From: Prevotella sp.
GTDB taxonomy: Bacteria > Bacteroidota > Bacteroidia > Bacteroidales > Dysgonomonadaceae
Direction: 5' to 3'
NCBI GenBank assembly: GCA_031285625.1
Contig: JAITVV010000067.1
Location: 39,497-103,496 of the forward strand
DNA length: 64,000 bases
The notes under the pieces are model-generated. The model had not been told where the DNA came from, ran no database searches, and worked only from the letters and a program-made list of their open reading frames with translations. Made by a program: the position numbers and the translations under genes. Positions 1 through 8,925 of this stretch are shown here, one piece after another (positions within the stretch are counted from its first letter, which is position 1; every line of letters starts with the position of its first letter).

Positions 1-425
1 TCTTAACTTCGCTAATGAATAACAGAAGGCGGGAAATAGAACTATTCTTAAGAAAGCCATTTTTGCCTATTCAACAATCGAATATGAATAAGGCAGATGA
101 ACAGTTCTTGAATAAAATAATAGAAATAATAAACGAAAATATTACTGATTCTAATTTTAATGTAGAAAGTTTAGCGGATCTAATACATATGAGCCGTTCA
201 AGTCTTCACCGTAAGCTAAAGTCAACAATAGACACCACACCTACCGATTTCATAAGGCTGGTGCGTTTACAAGAAGCAGCAAAATTGATACAGGAAGGAA
301 AATACAGGATAAATGAAATCTGCTATTTGGTAGGAATTAATTCACCATCCTATTTTATTAAGTTATTCCAGAGCCAGTATGGAATGACACCTAAAGAATT
401 TGAAAAGCAACAGAAAGGAAAATAA
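1..425 (+). CDS. AraC-type DNA-binding C-terminus of a transcriptional regulator, probably a hybrid two-component system (5' truncated)
   Basis: The reading frame is open to the left edge (codons tta act tcg cta precede the first ATG at 15), so this is the 3' end of a longer gene. The last ~110 residues form a complete AraC double helix-turn-helix. The first helix-turn-helix lies around 'SLADLIHMSRSSLHRKLK', and the second ends in the family signature 'SYFIKLFQSQYGMTPKEF'. The preceding linker (NNRRREIELFLRKPF ... ADEQFLNKI) is typical of Bacteroidetes hybrid two-component regulators that control carbohydrate loci, where this domain follows histidine kinase and receiver domains. Those upstream domains are outside the window, so a plain AraC protein is not excluded. 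It runs convergently into galM, and the two stop codons abut at 425/426. Confidence 0.85.
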   Translation, partial: LTSLMNNRRREIELFLRKPFLPIQQSNMNKADEQFLNKIIEIINENITDSNFNVESLADLIHMSRSSLHRKLKSTIDTTPTDFIRLVRLQEAAKLIQEGKYRINEICYLVGINSPSYFIKLFQSQYGMTPKEFEKQQKGK

Positions 426-1421
426 CTATCGGAAAGAATAGGTAATTACATCCGTTTTCTCCTCTTTGGGCTCGAGTATATTTGATGCGAAATCAGTATG
501 ATTCATAGCATCAGGATAATATTGAGCTTCCAGGCATAGCCCTTGGAAAGGTAGAAATTGTCCGGTTAAGAAATCTCCGGTATAAAACAGGATGCCAGGC
601 ATAGTAGAATAAACATCCAATACTCTGCCAGAAGTAATATCTTTTACCGAACCAAGAACCTCCTTATTATCTTGTCTGATAAAATAAGCATTATATCCTT
701 CCAGATTATCTTTTTTCAGCAATGACATCTCATTTACTGTTCTATAATCACTAAAATCAAAAGCAGTGTTCTTTATATAGAGTATGCGCCCTGTAGGTAA
801 AAATTCATTATCAGTTTCCAGATACTTTTCAGCATTTACTTTCAGTTGATTATCAAGAATAGTATTTTTCGTACTGGAAAGATTAAAATAAGCATGATTT
901 GTGAAATTAACAGATGTTCTCTTATCTGATAAGGCTTTATATTCAATCTGTAAATCATTAGTATCGGAAAAAGAGTAGGTTACCCGGAGTTTCAAGTTTC
1001 CGGGGAACCCACCTTCTCCATCCGGACTTTCGGTGTAGAAAGTCACACTTTCATTGTTGATATAGTAGTTGAATATTTTCTTATTTAGTCCATTAAATCC
1101 TCCATGATTGGAGTTCTTACCGTCGTTTTTATCCAAATGATATACTATGCTATCCATTGAGAAACAGGCATTGGATATACGGTTAGAAACTCGTCCAATA
1201 GTAGCACCCAGATAAAAAGTATCTGAAAGATAGTCTTCTAATTTATTATATCGTAAAACAACATTAGAAAGCACTCCTTTCTTATCAGGAACAACAATAG
1301 ATACAACACTCGCACCTATATTTGTGACCTCAGCATATGCACCCGAAGAATTAGAAATGCGGAATAATGCAATCTCTTGTCCTCCGCGAAAAATGCTTTC
1401 CTGTTTTACTATATTTACCAT
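426..1421 (-). CDS. galM: Aldose 1-epimerase (galactose mutarotase)
   Basis: Interconverts alpha and beta anomers of galactose or glucose, feeding the Leloir pathway. The 331-residue protein has the family landmarks: 'NHGGFNGLN' near residue 103, 'NFTNHAYFNL' with the catalytic His near residue 173, and 'LCLEAQYYPDAMNH' with the catalytic Glu near residue 297. There is no signal peptide, so it should be cytosolic. That contrasts with the secreted glycosidases before it in the operon, and suggests it acts on free hexose after import. It follows the GH97 gene with no spacing (stop codon at 1422-1424, ATG at 1419-1421). Last gene of the alpha-galactoside operon. It is slightly shorter than many GalM proteins (about 340-380 aa), but no core motif looks missing. 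Confidence 0.93.
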   Translation of the reverse strand: MVNIVKQESIFRGGQEIALFRISNSSGAYAEVTNIGASVVSIVVPDKKGVLSNVVLRYNKLEDYLSDTFYLGATIGRVSNRISNACFSMDSIVYHLDKNDGKNSNHGGFNGLNKKIFNYYINNESVTFYTESPDGEGGFPGNLKLRVTYSFSDTNDLQIEYKALSDKRTSVNFTNHAYFNLSSTKNTILDNQLKVNAEKYLETDNEFLPTGRILYIKNTAFDFSDYRTVNEMSLLKKDNLEGYNAYFIRQDNKEVLGSVKDITSGRVLDVYSTMPGILFYTGDFLTGQFLPFQGLCLEAQYYPDAMNHTDFASNILEPKEEKTDVITYSFR

Positions 1422-3377
1422 TTATTGAAGGTATATTCTCATTGCAAGACCTCCGCCCTGAGCCAGAGGAATTGTCATCTTACTGTCAGAATTTATGGAT
1501 TGAGTTTCGAATGTATAATGAGTAGCCCACAGTCCGGCATCGTCTCCATCCTTGTAGATATCTACCTGATACTGTTTGTCTTTATCTAGGAATGAAAAAT
1601 CAACAGTGAGATTCCGTGCTGTCCAATCTGTCATACCGCCAATATACCAATTATCACCTTTTTGCTTTGCAGTAAGTACATATTCACCAACTTTGGCATC
1701 GAGTACCACTGTATTATCAAATGTTACAGGTACGTCTGATAAAAACTTCATTACCTTGGCGTCTTTCCGGTATTCAGATGGTGAATCACATAACATAGCC
1801 AGATATTGGTCATAAATAACAAACATAGCCAGTTCATGGCATCGTGTACCCTGTGCAAAAGGCAGCCCCGGGTCGAGTGGCTTGAACAACTGAGGCGAAC
1901 AATTACGCATTGCCCCCGGAGTATAGTCGAGCGTACCGCCCAGCATACGGGTAAACGGAAAAGTAACATGATGCTTCGGATTGGCTGTCAAGTCCCATTT
2001 AGAACATTCTGCACCCCGCACGGCTTCATAATTCACTATATTCGGGTACATACGTTGCATTCCTGTTGGCTTGCTACAGCCATGGAAATTAACCATCAAC
2101 TTATTCTCTGCTGCTTTACGTGCAATTGTTTCATACCAATCCATTGCCAGTTGATCATCCCTGTCAAAAAAATCGACCTTGATACCCACTGCTCCCCAGT
2201 CGTGCATCATTTTCAGATATTCATCAGCTTTATCTGTAAGAGCCATGGCTACACACCAGAGAAATACGCCTACATTCTTGGATTTACCATAATTGATTAT
2301 TTCTTTTATATCCACTTTAGGGTTCACCTGCGTCAAATCGAAGATATGTGACCAGCCTGCATCAATCATCAGGTATTCCATATTATTTTCGGCAGCAAAG
2401 TCTATATAGTGTTTGTATAGGGCTGTATTTCTGTTCGCCATGCCCGATGGAATATCGGCTCCCGGAAGCATAGCATCGTGCCACCATTCCCAGGCAGCTT
2501 TGCCGGGTTTAATCCATGATACATCCGTTAATACCTGAGGTGTTGCCAGTTTGTAAACCAGCTCATTTGTAAGAAGTTCTTTATCATCGTCTGTTGCAAT
2601 AATCACACGCCATGGAAATTCCCTGTCGCCATTCGTTTCGGCAATGTAATCCCTTGTGCGTTGTACAACAGATACAAATCCCCAACTACCGAGAGCCGTA
2701 CTATCGGGGTATTGCGCAAAATCACCTTTAAAGCCAGTTCCTTCTTTCTCAAGATACATACCGGGGTAATCCCTTACATCTGATTCTGCTACTACAACCT
2801 TTACATTATCCGGCATAGTAAACAGTACCGGAGTAATAGACCTTTTACCATCTGTAATTGCCGATGCACTACTATAATCCATATGCATTAATTCCCACGA
2901 TGTATAGTTGGATGTTTCCTGAAAGATAACAGCAGGGTCATTTGCAATATTTACATTCACTATTTCATTATTTACCATTATCTTTTCACCCAAATTAGTA
3001 ATAAGCCTGTATGCTACACCTTCATTGTAAGCTCTGATAATCAATGAATAGTCTCCTTCAAAATCTATCCTTGTTTCGTTAAAATTATCTGATAATGATT
3101 TGAATTTGCCATACAATGGTTCTATCATTTCATTTACCGACCGTGAGTGAATAGTTCTTATCTTAGGATTCACTCCCAGCATCTTACCCTCGACATTAAG
3201 CCCTATTACCGATGGTTTTATAATTTCTTTTTCTTTAAATAAAACCTTGTAGGATAGAGAATCTTTTGTTTCAATAACTACCCTCAACTTTGAACCGGGA
3301 GAAACAACTTCAATATTCTCTTTCCCACAAGATGTAAGAAAGAGAATACATACTAGTATGATGTTTAAATATTTCAT
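1422..3377 (-). CDS. GH97 retaining alpha-galactosidase, lipoprotein
   Basis: A 651-residue glycoside hydrolase family 97 enzyme with a lipoprotein signal (hydrophobic stretch ending TSC, Cys17). GH97 splits into inverting alpha-glucosidases (SusB type) and retaining alpha-galactosidases (BtGal97b type). Here the retaining signature is visible: Asp402 in 'GIKVDFF' as nucleophile and Glu457 in 'AVRGAE' as acid/base. They are 55 residues apart, the same spacing as Asp415/Glu470 as I recall them from BtGal97b. The SusB base positions are lost: 'NFHGC' replaces HE, and 'LWCVA' replaces HHE. Neighbours agree: a GH36 alpha-galactosidase upstream (4-bp overlap) and galM downstream. Likely periplasmic or surface removal of terminal alpha-galactose from raffinose-type or galactomannan-type sugars. 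Confidence 0.92.
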   Translation of the reverse strand: MKYLNIILVCILFLTSCGKENIEVVSPGSKLRVVIETKDSLSYKVLFKEKEIIKPSVIGLNVEGKMLGVNPKIRTIHSRSVNEMIEPLYGKFKSLSDNFNETRIDFEGDYSLIIRAYNEGVAYRLITNLGEKIMVNNEIVNVNIANDPAVIFQETSNYTSWELMHMDYSSASAITDGKRSITPVLFTMPDNVKVVVAESDVRDYPGMYLEKEGTGFKGDFAQYPDSTALGSWGFVSVVQRTRDYIAETNGDREFPWRVIIATDDDKELLTNELVYKLATPQVLTDVSWIKPGKAAWEWWHDAMLPGADIPSGMANRNTALYKHYIDFAAENNMEYLMIDAGWSHIFDLTQVNPKVDIKEIINYGKSKNVGVFLWCVAMALTDKADEYLKMMHDWGAVGIKVDFFDRDDQLAMDWYETIARKAAENKLMVNFHGCSKPTGMQRMYPNIVNYEAVRGAECSKWDLTANPKHHVTFPFTRMLGGTLDYTPGAMRNCSPQLFKPLDPGLPFAQGTRCHELAMFVIYDQYLAMLCDSPSEYRKDAKVMKFLSDVPVTFDNTVVLDAKVGEYVLTAKQKGDNWYIGGMTDWTARNLTVDFSFLDKDKQYQVDIYKDGDDAGLWATHYTFETQSINSDSKMTIPLAQGGGLAMRIYLQ

Positions 3378-5545
3378 CTTACACTATTAATTTGTAGAAC
3401 AACACTTTCGTACTCGTTATACATAGGGAATGTTAGCCCTACTGTCATAAGATAATCTCCGCTAAATTCCTTGCCTTCGTATGCTGAAGAGCGTGACCAG
3501 TCCGGCGAAACTTTATTGATTTCTTTTAATGTATATTTTTTATCCGGGTCGAGTCCCTGAAGGTATACTGTCTGTGTATTTGGTTTGATTTCCTTTCTTA
3601 CGAGGAAATTAAATACTATAGCTTCGTTCTTGTCTTCGGATGCGTACATGAAAACAGTCCGGTTATTCTTATAAGGAGACAGTATTCTGTAAAGGTCCCC
3701 ATGCAGAACCGTTCCTCTTATCTGCTTATACGTTTCTATCGCATTTCTGGAGAAAACCTTCTCGTCTTCCGTCATTTGCACCGGCTGTAAATCCATGCCC
3801 AGTTTGGCTGCCATAGCAATATCGAAACGATATTTTAGAGGAGTGCTGCGGCCTGAAATATGGTTTGGTGATACTGATACGTGGCTTGCCAGCCCAACAG
3901 TAGGGAAGAAATATTGCGCACCCCATTGTGTGAAAATCCGTTGTAGTGGGTCGTTATTATCACTAATCCAGTATTCATCGAAATTCTTCATAGATGCATA
4001 ATCGATACGTCCGCCACCACCAGAGCATAGCATAAATGTCACATCGGGATATTTCACCCTTATCTTATTCATTATTTCCAGCAAGGCATTGCTGTAATCT
4101 ATCCACAGATGCGATTGCCTGTCAGCAGGGAGATACGATGAGCCCGGATTATGTACAAACCTGTTACAATCCCATTTTACATAATCTATACCCGGATTTT
4201 GCTTCAAGATATTATCTACAGTGTTGTATACAAACTCCTGCACTTTAGGGTTGCTCAGGTCGAGTATCAACTGGTTGCGTTGTTCAGTACGTTCCCTGTG
4301 TGGCTGCGCGATTACCCAATCGGGATGCTTTTCATACAGTTCACTTTTTGGGTTTACCATTTCAGGCTCTATCCATATACCAAATTTCAGACCTCTCTTA
4401 TGCGATTCATTTATCAGATATGGAATACCATTCGGTAATTTTTTCTTATTTGTCTGCCAGTCTCCAAGTCCAGCATTATCACCATTGCGCGGATATTTAT
4501 TACCGAACCAGCCATCATCCAGAAGGAATAATTCAAAGCCCATCTTAGAAGCGTCATCAATAATCTGAGTCAACTTCGGTTCGTCAAAATCGAAATAAGT
4601 TGCTTCCCAGTTATTCAGCAGGATACTTCTGTCTTTATTTCCGTTTTTAATACCATACTTGCGCGCCCAGCGATGGAAATTGCGGGTAACTTCGCCACTG
4701 CCCTCACTGCTGTATGTGTACAGCAATGCAGGAGTCTTAAATGATTTGTCTTTGTCCAAAGTATATGCTGAGGCATAAGGATTTATTCCTGACAACACAC
4801 GTAGTTTCTGGTCATTATTCACCTCGAAGCAAAACTGAAAGCTTCCGGGCCATGCCAATGTACCTCCTATCACCTCGCCGTGATTTTCTTCGACAGGGTT
4901 ACCCAGCGATAAAAGGAAACACGGATGTGTATATTGGTTTGACCTTACACCTAGTTTGGAATCAATCATTTTTATTCCTGCTGTTAATTCCTGCTCAGCT
5001 ATATTCATTTCTTCTGACCAGTCTCCGTGAAACTGGCTTACATAATAATTCTTGGCATAGAAAAACAAATCAGATGATGCAAAGTTTTCAAGTCTTACAC
5101 TCTTATTTTCTGCATTGCGTATCTCTGTCCATTGCTCGATAATATTTTCTTTCTGATAAGCATTGTAATGCAAATCAACATACAGTCCATAATATGCATC
5201 TTTCAACGATACTACAGTATGAATAATATTATCGCTCGGCCTGTCAGATTTTGAGGATACATAAACCAGTTCGGTAGACGTATTTCCGTCTGCATGAGTT
5301 GCCCTCAATGCTGCTTCGAATACATGGTTGGTACCAAATGTAGAATATGCACTGTAATCTTTTAGCGGAACTTTTCCCAGTTCGTCCAAGTGTTTGATTT
5401 TCTTACCGAAATAAGTCTGTTCCAGCTTTTTCTTTTCATTTACTTTCAGCAACAGACATGTATTGTCCGTTGTTATTGTTATGTAATCATTTGCAAATAC
5501 CCCAATAGAAAACAGAAGGCATAATGTTGTAATCAGTTGTCTCAT
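3374..5545 (-). CDS. GH36 alpha-galactosidase, secreted
   Basis: Hydrolyses alpha-1,6-linked galactose (melibiose, raffinose, stachyose type) with retention. The 723-residue protein starts with a signal peptide ending around 'GVFAND'. The catalytic barrel carries 'LLDDGWF' (340-346), 'IWIEPEMVNP' (390-399), the nucleophile Asp459 in 'YVKWDCNR', and the acid/base Asp529 in 'YWISDNNDP'. Length and motif order fit bacterial GH36 well. The start overlaps the stop of the DUF5107-TPR gene by 4 bp, and its own stop overlaps the GH97 start by 4 bp, so translation is probably coupled along the operon. Having both GH36 and a retaining GH97 in one operon suggests coverage of different alpha-galactosides or different linkages. 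Confidence 0.95.
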   Translation of the reverse strand: MRQLITTLCLLFSIGVFANDYITITTDNTCLLLKVNEKKKLEQTYFGKKIKHLDELGKVPLKDYSAYSTFGTNHVFEAALRATHADGNTSTELVYVSSKSDRPSDNIIHTVVSLKDAYYGLYVDLHYNAYQKENIIEQWTEIRNAENKSVRLENFASSDLFFYAKNYYVSQFHGDWSEEMNIAEQELTAGIKMIDSKLGVRSNQYTHPCFLLSLGNPVEENHGEVIGGTLAWPGSFQFCFEVNNDQKLRVLSGINPYASAYTLDKDKSFKTPALLYTYSSEGSGEVTRNFHRWARKYGIKNGNKDRSILLNNWEATYFDFDEPKLTQIIDDASKMGFELFLLDDGWFGNKYPRNGDNAGLGDWQTNKKKLPNGIPYLINESHKRGLKFGIWIEPEMVNPKSELYEKHPDWVIAQPHRERTEQRNQLILDLSNPKVQEFVYNTVDNILKQNPGIDYVKWDCNRFVHNPGSSYLPADRQSHLWIDYSNALLEIMNKIRVKYPDVTFMLCSGGGGRIDYASMKNFDEYWISDNNDPLQRIFTQWGAQYFFPTVGLASHVSVSPNHISGRSTPLKYRFDIAMAAKLGMDLQPVQMTEDEKVFSRNAIETYKQIRGTVLHGDLYRILSPYKNNRTVFMYASEDKNEAIVFNFLVRKEIKPNTQTVYLQGLDPDKKYTLKEINKVSPDWSRSSAYEGKEFSGDYLMTVGLTFPMYNEYESVVLQINSVR

Positions 5546-8500
5546 TTTTCAATATTGTTTAATATAAGTTGACTATCCAAATGGTTTATATCCAGTTCTT
5601 TCACTTTTCCCAGATATTCTTTTGCTTTCTTTAGGTTGCCAAGTCCCAGATGACCGAGACCCATTACATAGTAACAGTGTATCTGGTTACGAACGCTCAA
5701 GTCATCTTCCCATATAGCCAGATCTGGCAAAGAAACTGCAAAATAATCAATACGGCAGTTATCAAACAAATGTTTTTCACCATGGTCTACCAGTTTATTG
5801 TAGCGGCTATGAGCTTTATCGGCATTTCCCAGAGCTGCCCAGGCTAATCCCTGATAATAAATCTTATCTGGTTGCTGGTCGTTGTAGAAAAATGCCTGTT
5901 GCGGCTCTGATGAACCAACAGTGGCTTTCTGCAAGAAGAACTGAGCTTTTTGCTCATCACCCAAGCTTCTGTATGCAATACCTTTGTAGTAATCTATATC
6001 ATTTTCTTCTGCATTTGCCAGTTTACCTTCTCCCAGATTGTGAGGATAAGTATCTGTCTCATGAAGAAGTTTCAATGCCTCCTCATATCGTTTATCTGCA
6101 ATAGCCTGTTTCGCCAGTTCTATCCTGCAAATTGTATATTGTTTGGTAATTTTGCCTTCGCCACCTTCCCATGGATGGAATTTACGGGCATTGATAAGCT
6201 CCATCGCTTCTTTATATCTCCCCAACTGGTTATAAAGGGTGATGCGTTCAATACAAAGGTCGTCACGCTGCTCTGTTAGTGCAGGATATTTTTCGAGTAA
6301 AGCTAATCTTTCACTATGTGAAACTCCTCTTTTTTTGTAAAGCTGGTCAAGTTCCATCAGCAGGCGTGAATCCGTAGAATCCAGTTCAAATGCTTTTTCC
6401 AGTAATACTCTTGCTTCCTGTTTTTTGTCATATTTATTGTAATATGCCAAAGCAAGATTACGCAATACAGTAGGGAATTTATCATTCAATTCTATAGATT
6501 TTTCCCAACATGCACGGGCTTCATCATACTGACGGGCAGCATACCAGAAGTTACCAAGATAGTAAGGCGCCAGAGAATCCAAAGGGTTAACTTCTGTCGC
6601 ATCTAGTAAAATATTTACTTCTTCTATACGATTTGGGAAGCACTTTTCAGGGGACATCTTAGATGCTTTTACATAATACTCTTTCGCTTTTGCAGTATTA
6701 CCCGACAGAGAAGCAAAATAGCCTAATGTATAATAAATCATTGGATAAACTTTATTCTCATCAGTAATGCAGAGTGAAAGCAGTTGACTTGCTTCTTCAT
6801 ACATTCCCGCTCCGGCAAAATCGAGCGCATATTCTATATAAGGGTGTGTTGCACCTCTCATCAATGCTTTCAGTTCTTCCAGTTCTTTCGGGTCATTGGT
6901 CAATAAGTATCTTTCATAGCGACAACCCATATTGAATTTATCAATTTTCAATGATTCTTCAATCAATGAGATAGCCTCCTCCTTTCTTCCAAGCTTCCTC
7001 AAAATAGATGCTTTGAGCTGACGTGCCTTATGATTATGCCAGTTTCTGATTAAGCTTCTGTCTACTCTGTCCAAGGCATCTTCAAACAAACCTCTTTCTG
7101 TATCGATACGTGCCAAGGCATAATAGCCAGAATCCTGCCATGCAGCATTCCATGTCGCCTTAAAGAATGCACTGTATGCTTCATCTTTTTTACCCTGCAT
7201 AGTCAGGCACCAGCCCAGATTATAATGAGGCTCACCATCATACGGATTAGGGCTGCGCTCAATCTGAGTTTCTATTGCCCTGCGTAAAAAAGATTCTGCT
7301 TTGGCGAATTGTCCTCTGCGCATCAGTAAAAGCCCCATTGCATTGTTGCAGCGGATATCACCCGGTTCACGGCTTAAGGCTTCCATATAATAATCAATAG
7401 GATTGTAGGTAGCATGGCGGTATTGTTCCAAATGAAGCCCTGTAAGATAAAGCTGTTCCATAGAAGCAATGTCCTTAGGGTCTTTTGCTGCTTTTGCAGG
7501 GTCAGGAGTTGGTTTTATTTCGGGTTTATCGGCCTGATAGGTCAATAGTTCTTTTCCATCTGATGTATATAGTTCAAATATCAGGTTCTCAGGAAGTATC
7601 TCACCTACTGTAACTTCTTTCAGGTAAGATTCTGCTGGAGAAGTATTTGTATAATCATCAAGGAATATCTTTCCATCTGTATTTTTTAGGATAACACGTA
7701 GATTCTTAAATTCAGAAGTTGTATACAGTATGACGTTAGCCTTGCCACCCTCTATTTCGATATTTACAATAGCGTCTTTATTGGCATTTTTTACATAACC
7801 TACTTCGGCATATGGCATGAAATACTGTACCCATGATTTTTCCTCATTGGGTTGCAGCCATGTAAAGTCGGGCTGATTGTCGGTATAAACCCCTGTCATC
7901 AGTTCTATGTACGGGCCATCTTCATCTGTCAGGTTCCTGTCCCATGCTATACCGAAATCGCCATTTCCCCATGTCCATTGTTTTTTACCGGGAGAAACAT
8001 TATGATTGGCAACATGCAGCAGTCCTCCCTTTGCGTCATCTTCATAGCCGCCTACAAAGTCGAATTTTGATTCGATAGCCATATAGGAAGTAGGTACAGG
8101 GATATTTTTATATTTAGAAATATCTACCCCTGCAGAATAATCCTGTTTGTAATATTCACCTGTGGCGATAGGAAAATTAGATACGGCACGCTTACCATGG
8201 TCAAATACAGCATGTACATCCGGCGGAAATACCGATTTGTATCCATCATTTACCACCACGGCAGGATTTGCCCACCACAGGAATGTTTGTGGGAACGCCG
8301 TACGGTTATACACTTTCACGTTAATCTCAATATACGCTTTACCCGGATAAAGAGTAAAACCCTGCATACCTTTGGTGCGGAACATACGTTCTACTTCATT
8401 GCACCATACTGTAACACTTCCATCCTTATTTTCTTCTATCAGGTAGTCTGTAGGCAGGAAGGTGCTTGGACGGTGATGTTGCGGCCAGTTGAACTCAATT

Positions 8501-8886
8501 CCCCCCGATATCCACGGACCGGTAAGACCAACCAATGCCGGCTTGATTACCTGATTATAATATACGAAGTGGCGTTGTTTTACTTTGTCATATGCCATTT
8601 GTATACGTCCCCCAAGTTCGGGCATTATCATCACTTTGATATACTCGTTCTCAATAAACAATGCCTTATATTGTTTATCTTTCTTCTCGTCAGAAACCTT
8701 TTCAACTACCGGATAGGGATATACGACTCCTGAACTTCCCTGATAGACACGTTTCTCTAAAAATATAGGATTCTTTTCTTCCTCTCCTATTTCATATGTA
8801 GGCAGCATGATGTTCTCTTCCCATGCACGCACTACATTCTTTTCATTCACAGTGGATTGAATCAGATAATTAGTTATCTTTTCCAT
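5542..8886 (-). CDS. DUF5107 plus tetratricopeptide-repeat protein
   Basis: A 1114-residue protein with no evident signal peptide. Residues ~40-350 match the DUF5107 family as I know it from Bacteroidetes, with landmarks such as 'ELGGRIQMAYDK', 'GGIEFNWPQHHRPS' and 'WTWGNGDFG'. This fold resembles mutarotase-like or carbohydrate-binding beta-sandwiches, but I know of no proven activity. Residues ~480-1100 are a long array of TPR units, for example 'GEPHYNLGWCLTMQGKKDEAYSAFF', typical of peptide or protein docking. It is the second gene of the alpha-galactoside operon, 39 bp after the MFS transporter and overlapping GH36 by 4 bp. DUF5107-TPR genes recur beside sugar transporters in this phylum, so a role in sugar handling or sensing is inferred. 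The substrate is unknown. Confidence 0.85.
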   Translation of the reverse strand: MEKITNYLIQSTVNEKNVVRAWEENIMLPTYEIGEEEKNPIFLEKRVYQGSSGVVYPYPVVEKVSDEKKDKQYKALFIENEYIKVMIMPELGGRIQMAYDKVKQRHFVYYNQVIKPALVGLTGPWISGGIEFNWPQHHRPSTFLPTDYLIEENKDGSVTVWCNEVERMFRTKGMQGFTLYPGKAYIEINVKVYNRTAFPQTFLWWANPAVVVNDGYKSVFPPDVHAVFDHGKRAVSNFPIATGEYYKQDYSAGVDISKYKNIPVPTSYMAIESKFDFVGGYEDDAKGGLLHVANHNVSPGKKQWTWGNGDFGIAWDRNLTDEDGPYIELMTGVYTDNQPDFTWLQPNEEKSWVQYFMPYAEVGYVKNANKDAIVNIEIEGGKANVILYTTSEFKNLRVILKNTDGKIFLDDYTNTSPAESYLKEVTVGEILPENLIFELYTSDGKELLTYQADKPEIKPTPDPAKAAKDPKDIASMEQLYLTGLHLEQYRHATYNPIDYYMEALSREPGDIRCNNAMGLLLMRRGQFAKAESFLRRAIETQIERSPNPYDGEPHYNLGWCLTMQGKKDEAYSAFFKATWNAAWQDSGYYALARIDTERGLFEDALDRVDRSLIRNWHNHKARQLKASILRKLGRKEEAISLIEESLKIDKFNMGCRYERYLLTNDPKELEELKALMRGATHPYIEYALDFAGAGMYEEASQLLSLCITDENKVYPMIYYTLGYFASLSGNTAKAKEYYVKASKMSPEKCFPNRIEEVNILLDATEVNPLDSLAPYYLGNFWYAARQYDEARACWEKSIELNDKFPTVLRNLALAYYNKYDKKQEARVLLEKAFELDSTDSRLLMELDQLYKKRGVSHSERLALLEKYPALTEQRDDLCIERITLYNQLGRYKEAMELINARKFHPWEGGEGKITKQYTICRIELAKQAIADKRYEEALKLLHETDTYPHNLGEGKLANAEENDIDYYKGIAYRSLGDEQKAQFFLQKATVGSSEPQQAFFYNDQQPDKIYYQGLAWAALGNADKAHSRYNKLVDHGEKHLFDNCRIDYFAVSLPDLAIWEDDLSVRNQIHCYYVMGLGHLGLGNLKKAKEYLGKVKELDINHLDSQLILNNIEK

Positions 8887-8925
8887 TATGCTTTTGCTTT
8901 TTGATTAAATGTTTAACAAAAAATA

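Noticed and set aside
4741-8733. Numerous plus-strand reading frames of 60-180 codons opposite the GH36 and DUF5107 genes
   Set aside because: They lie wholly antisense to well-supported genes, have no recognisable motif, and arise from codon bias of the other strand.
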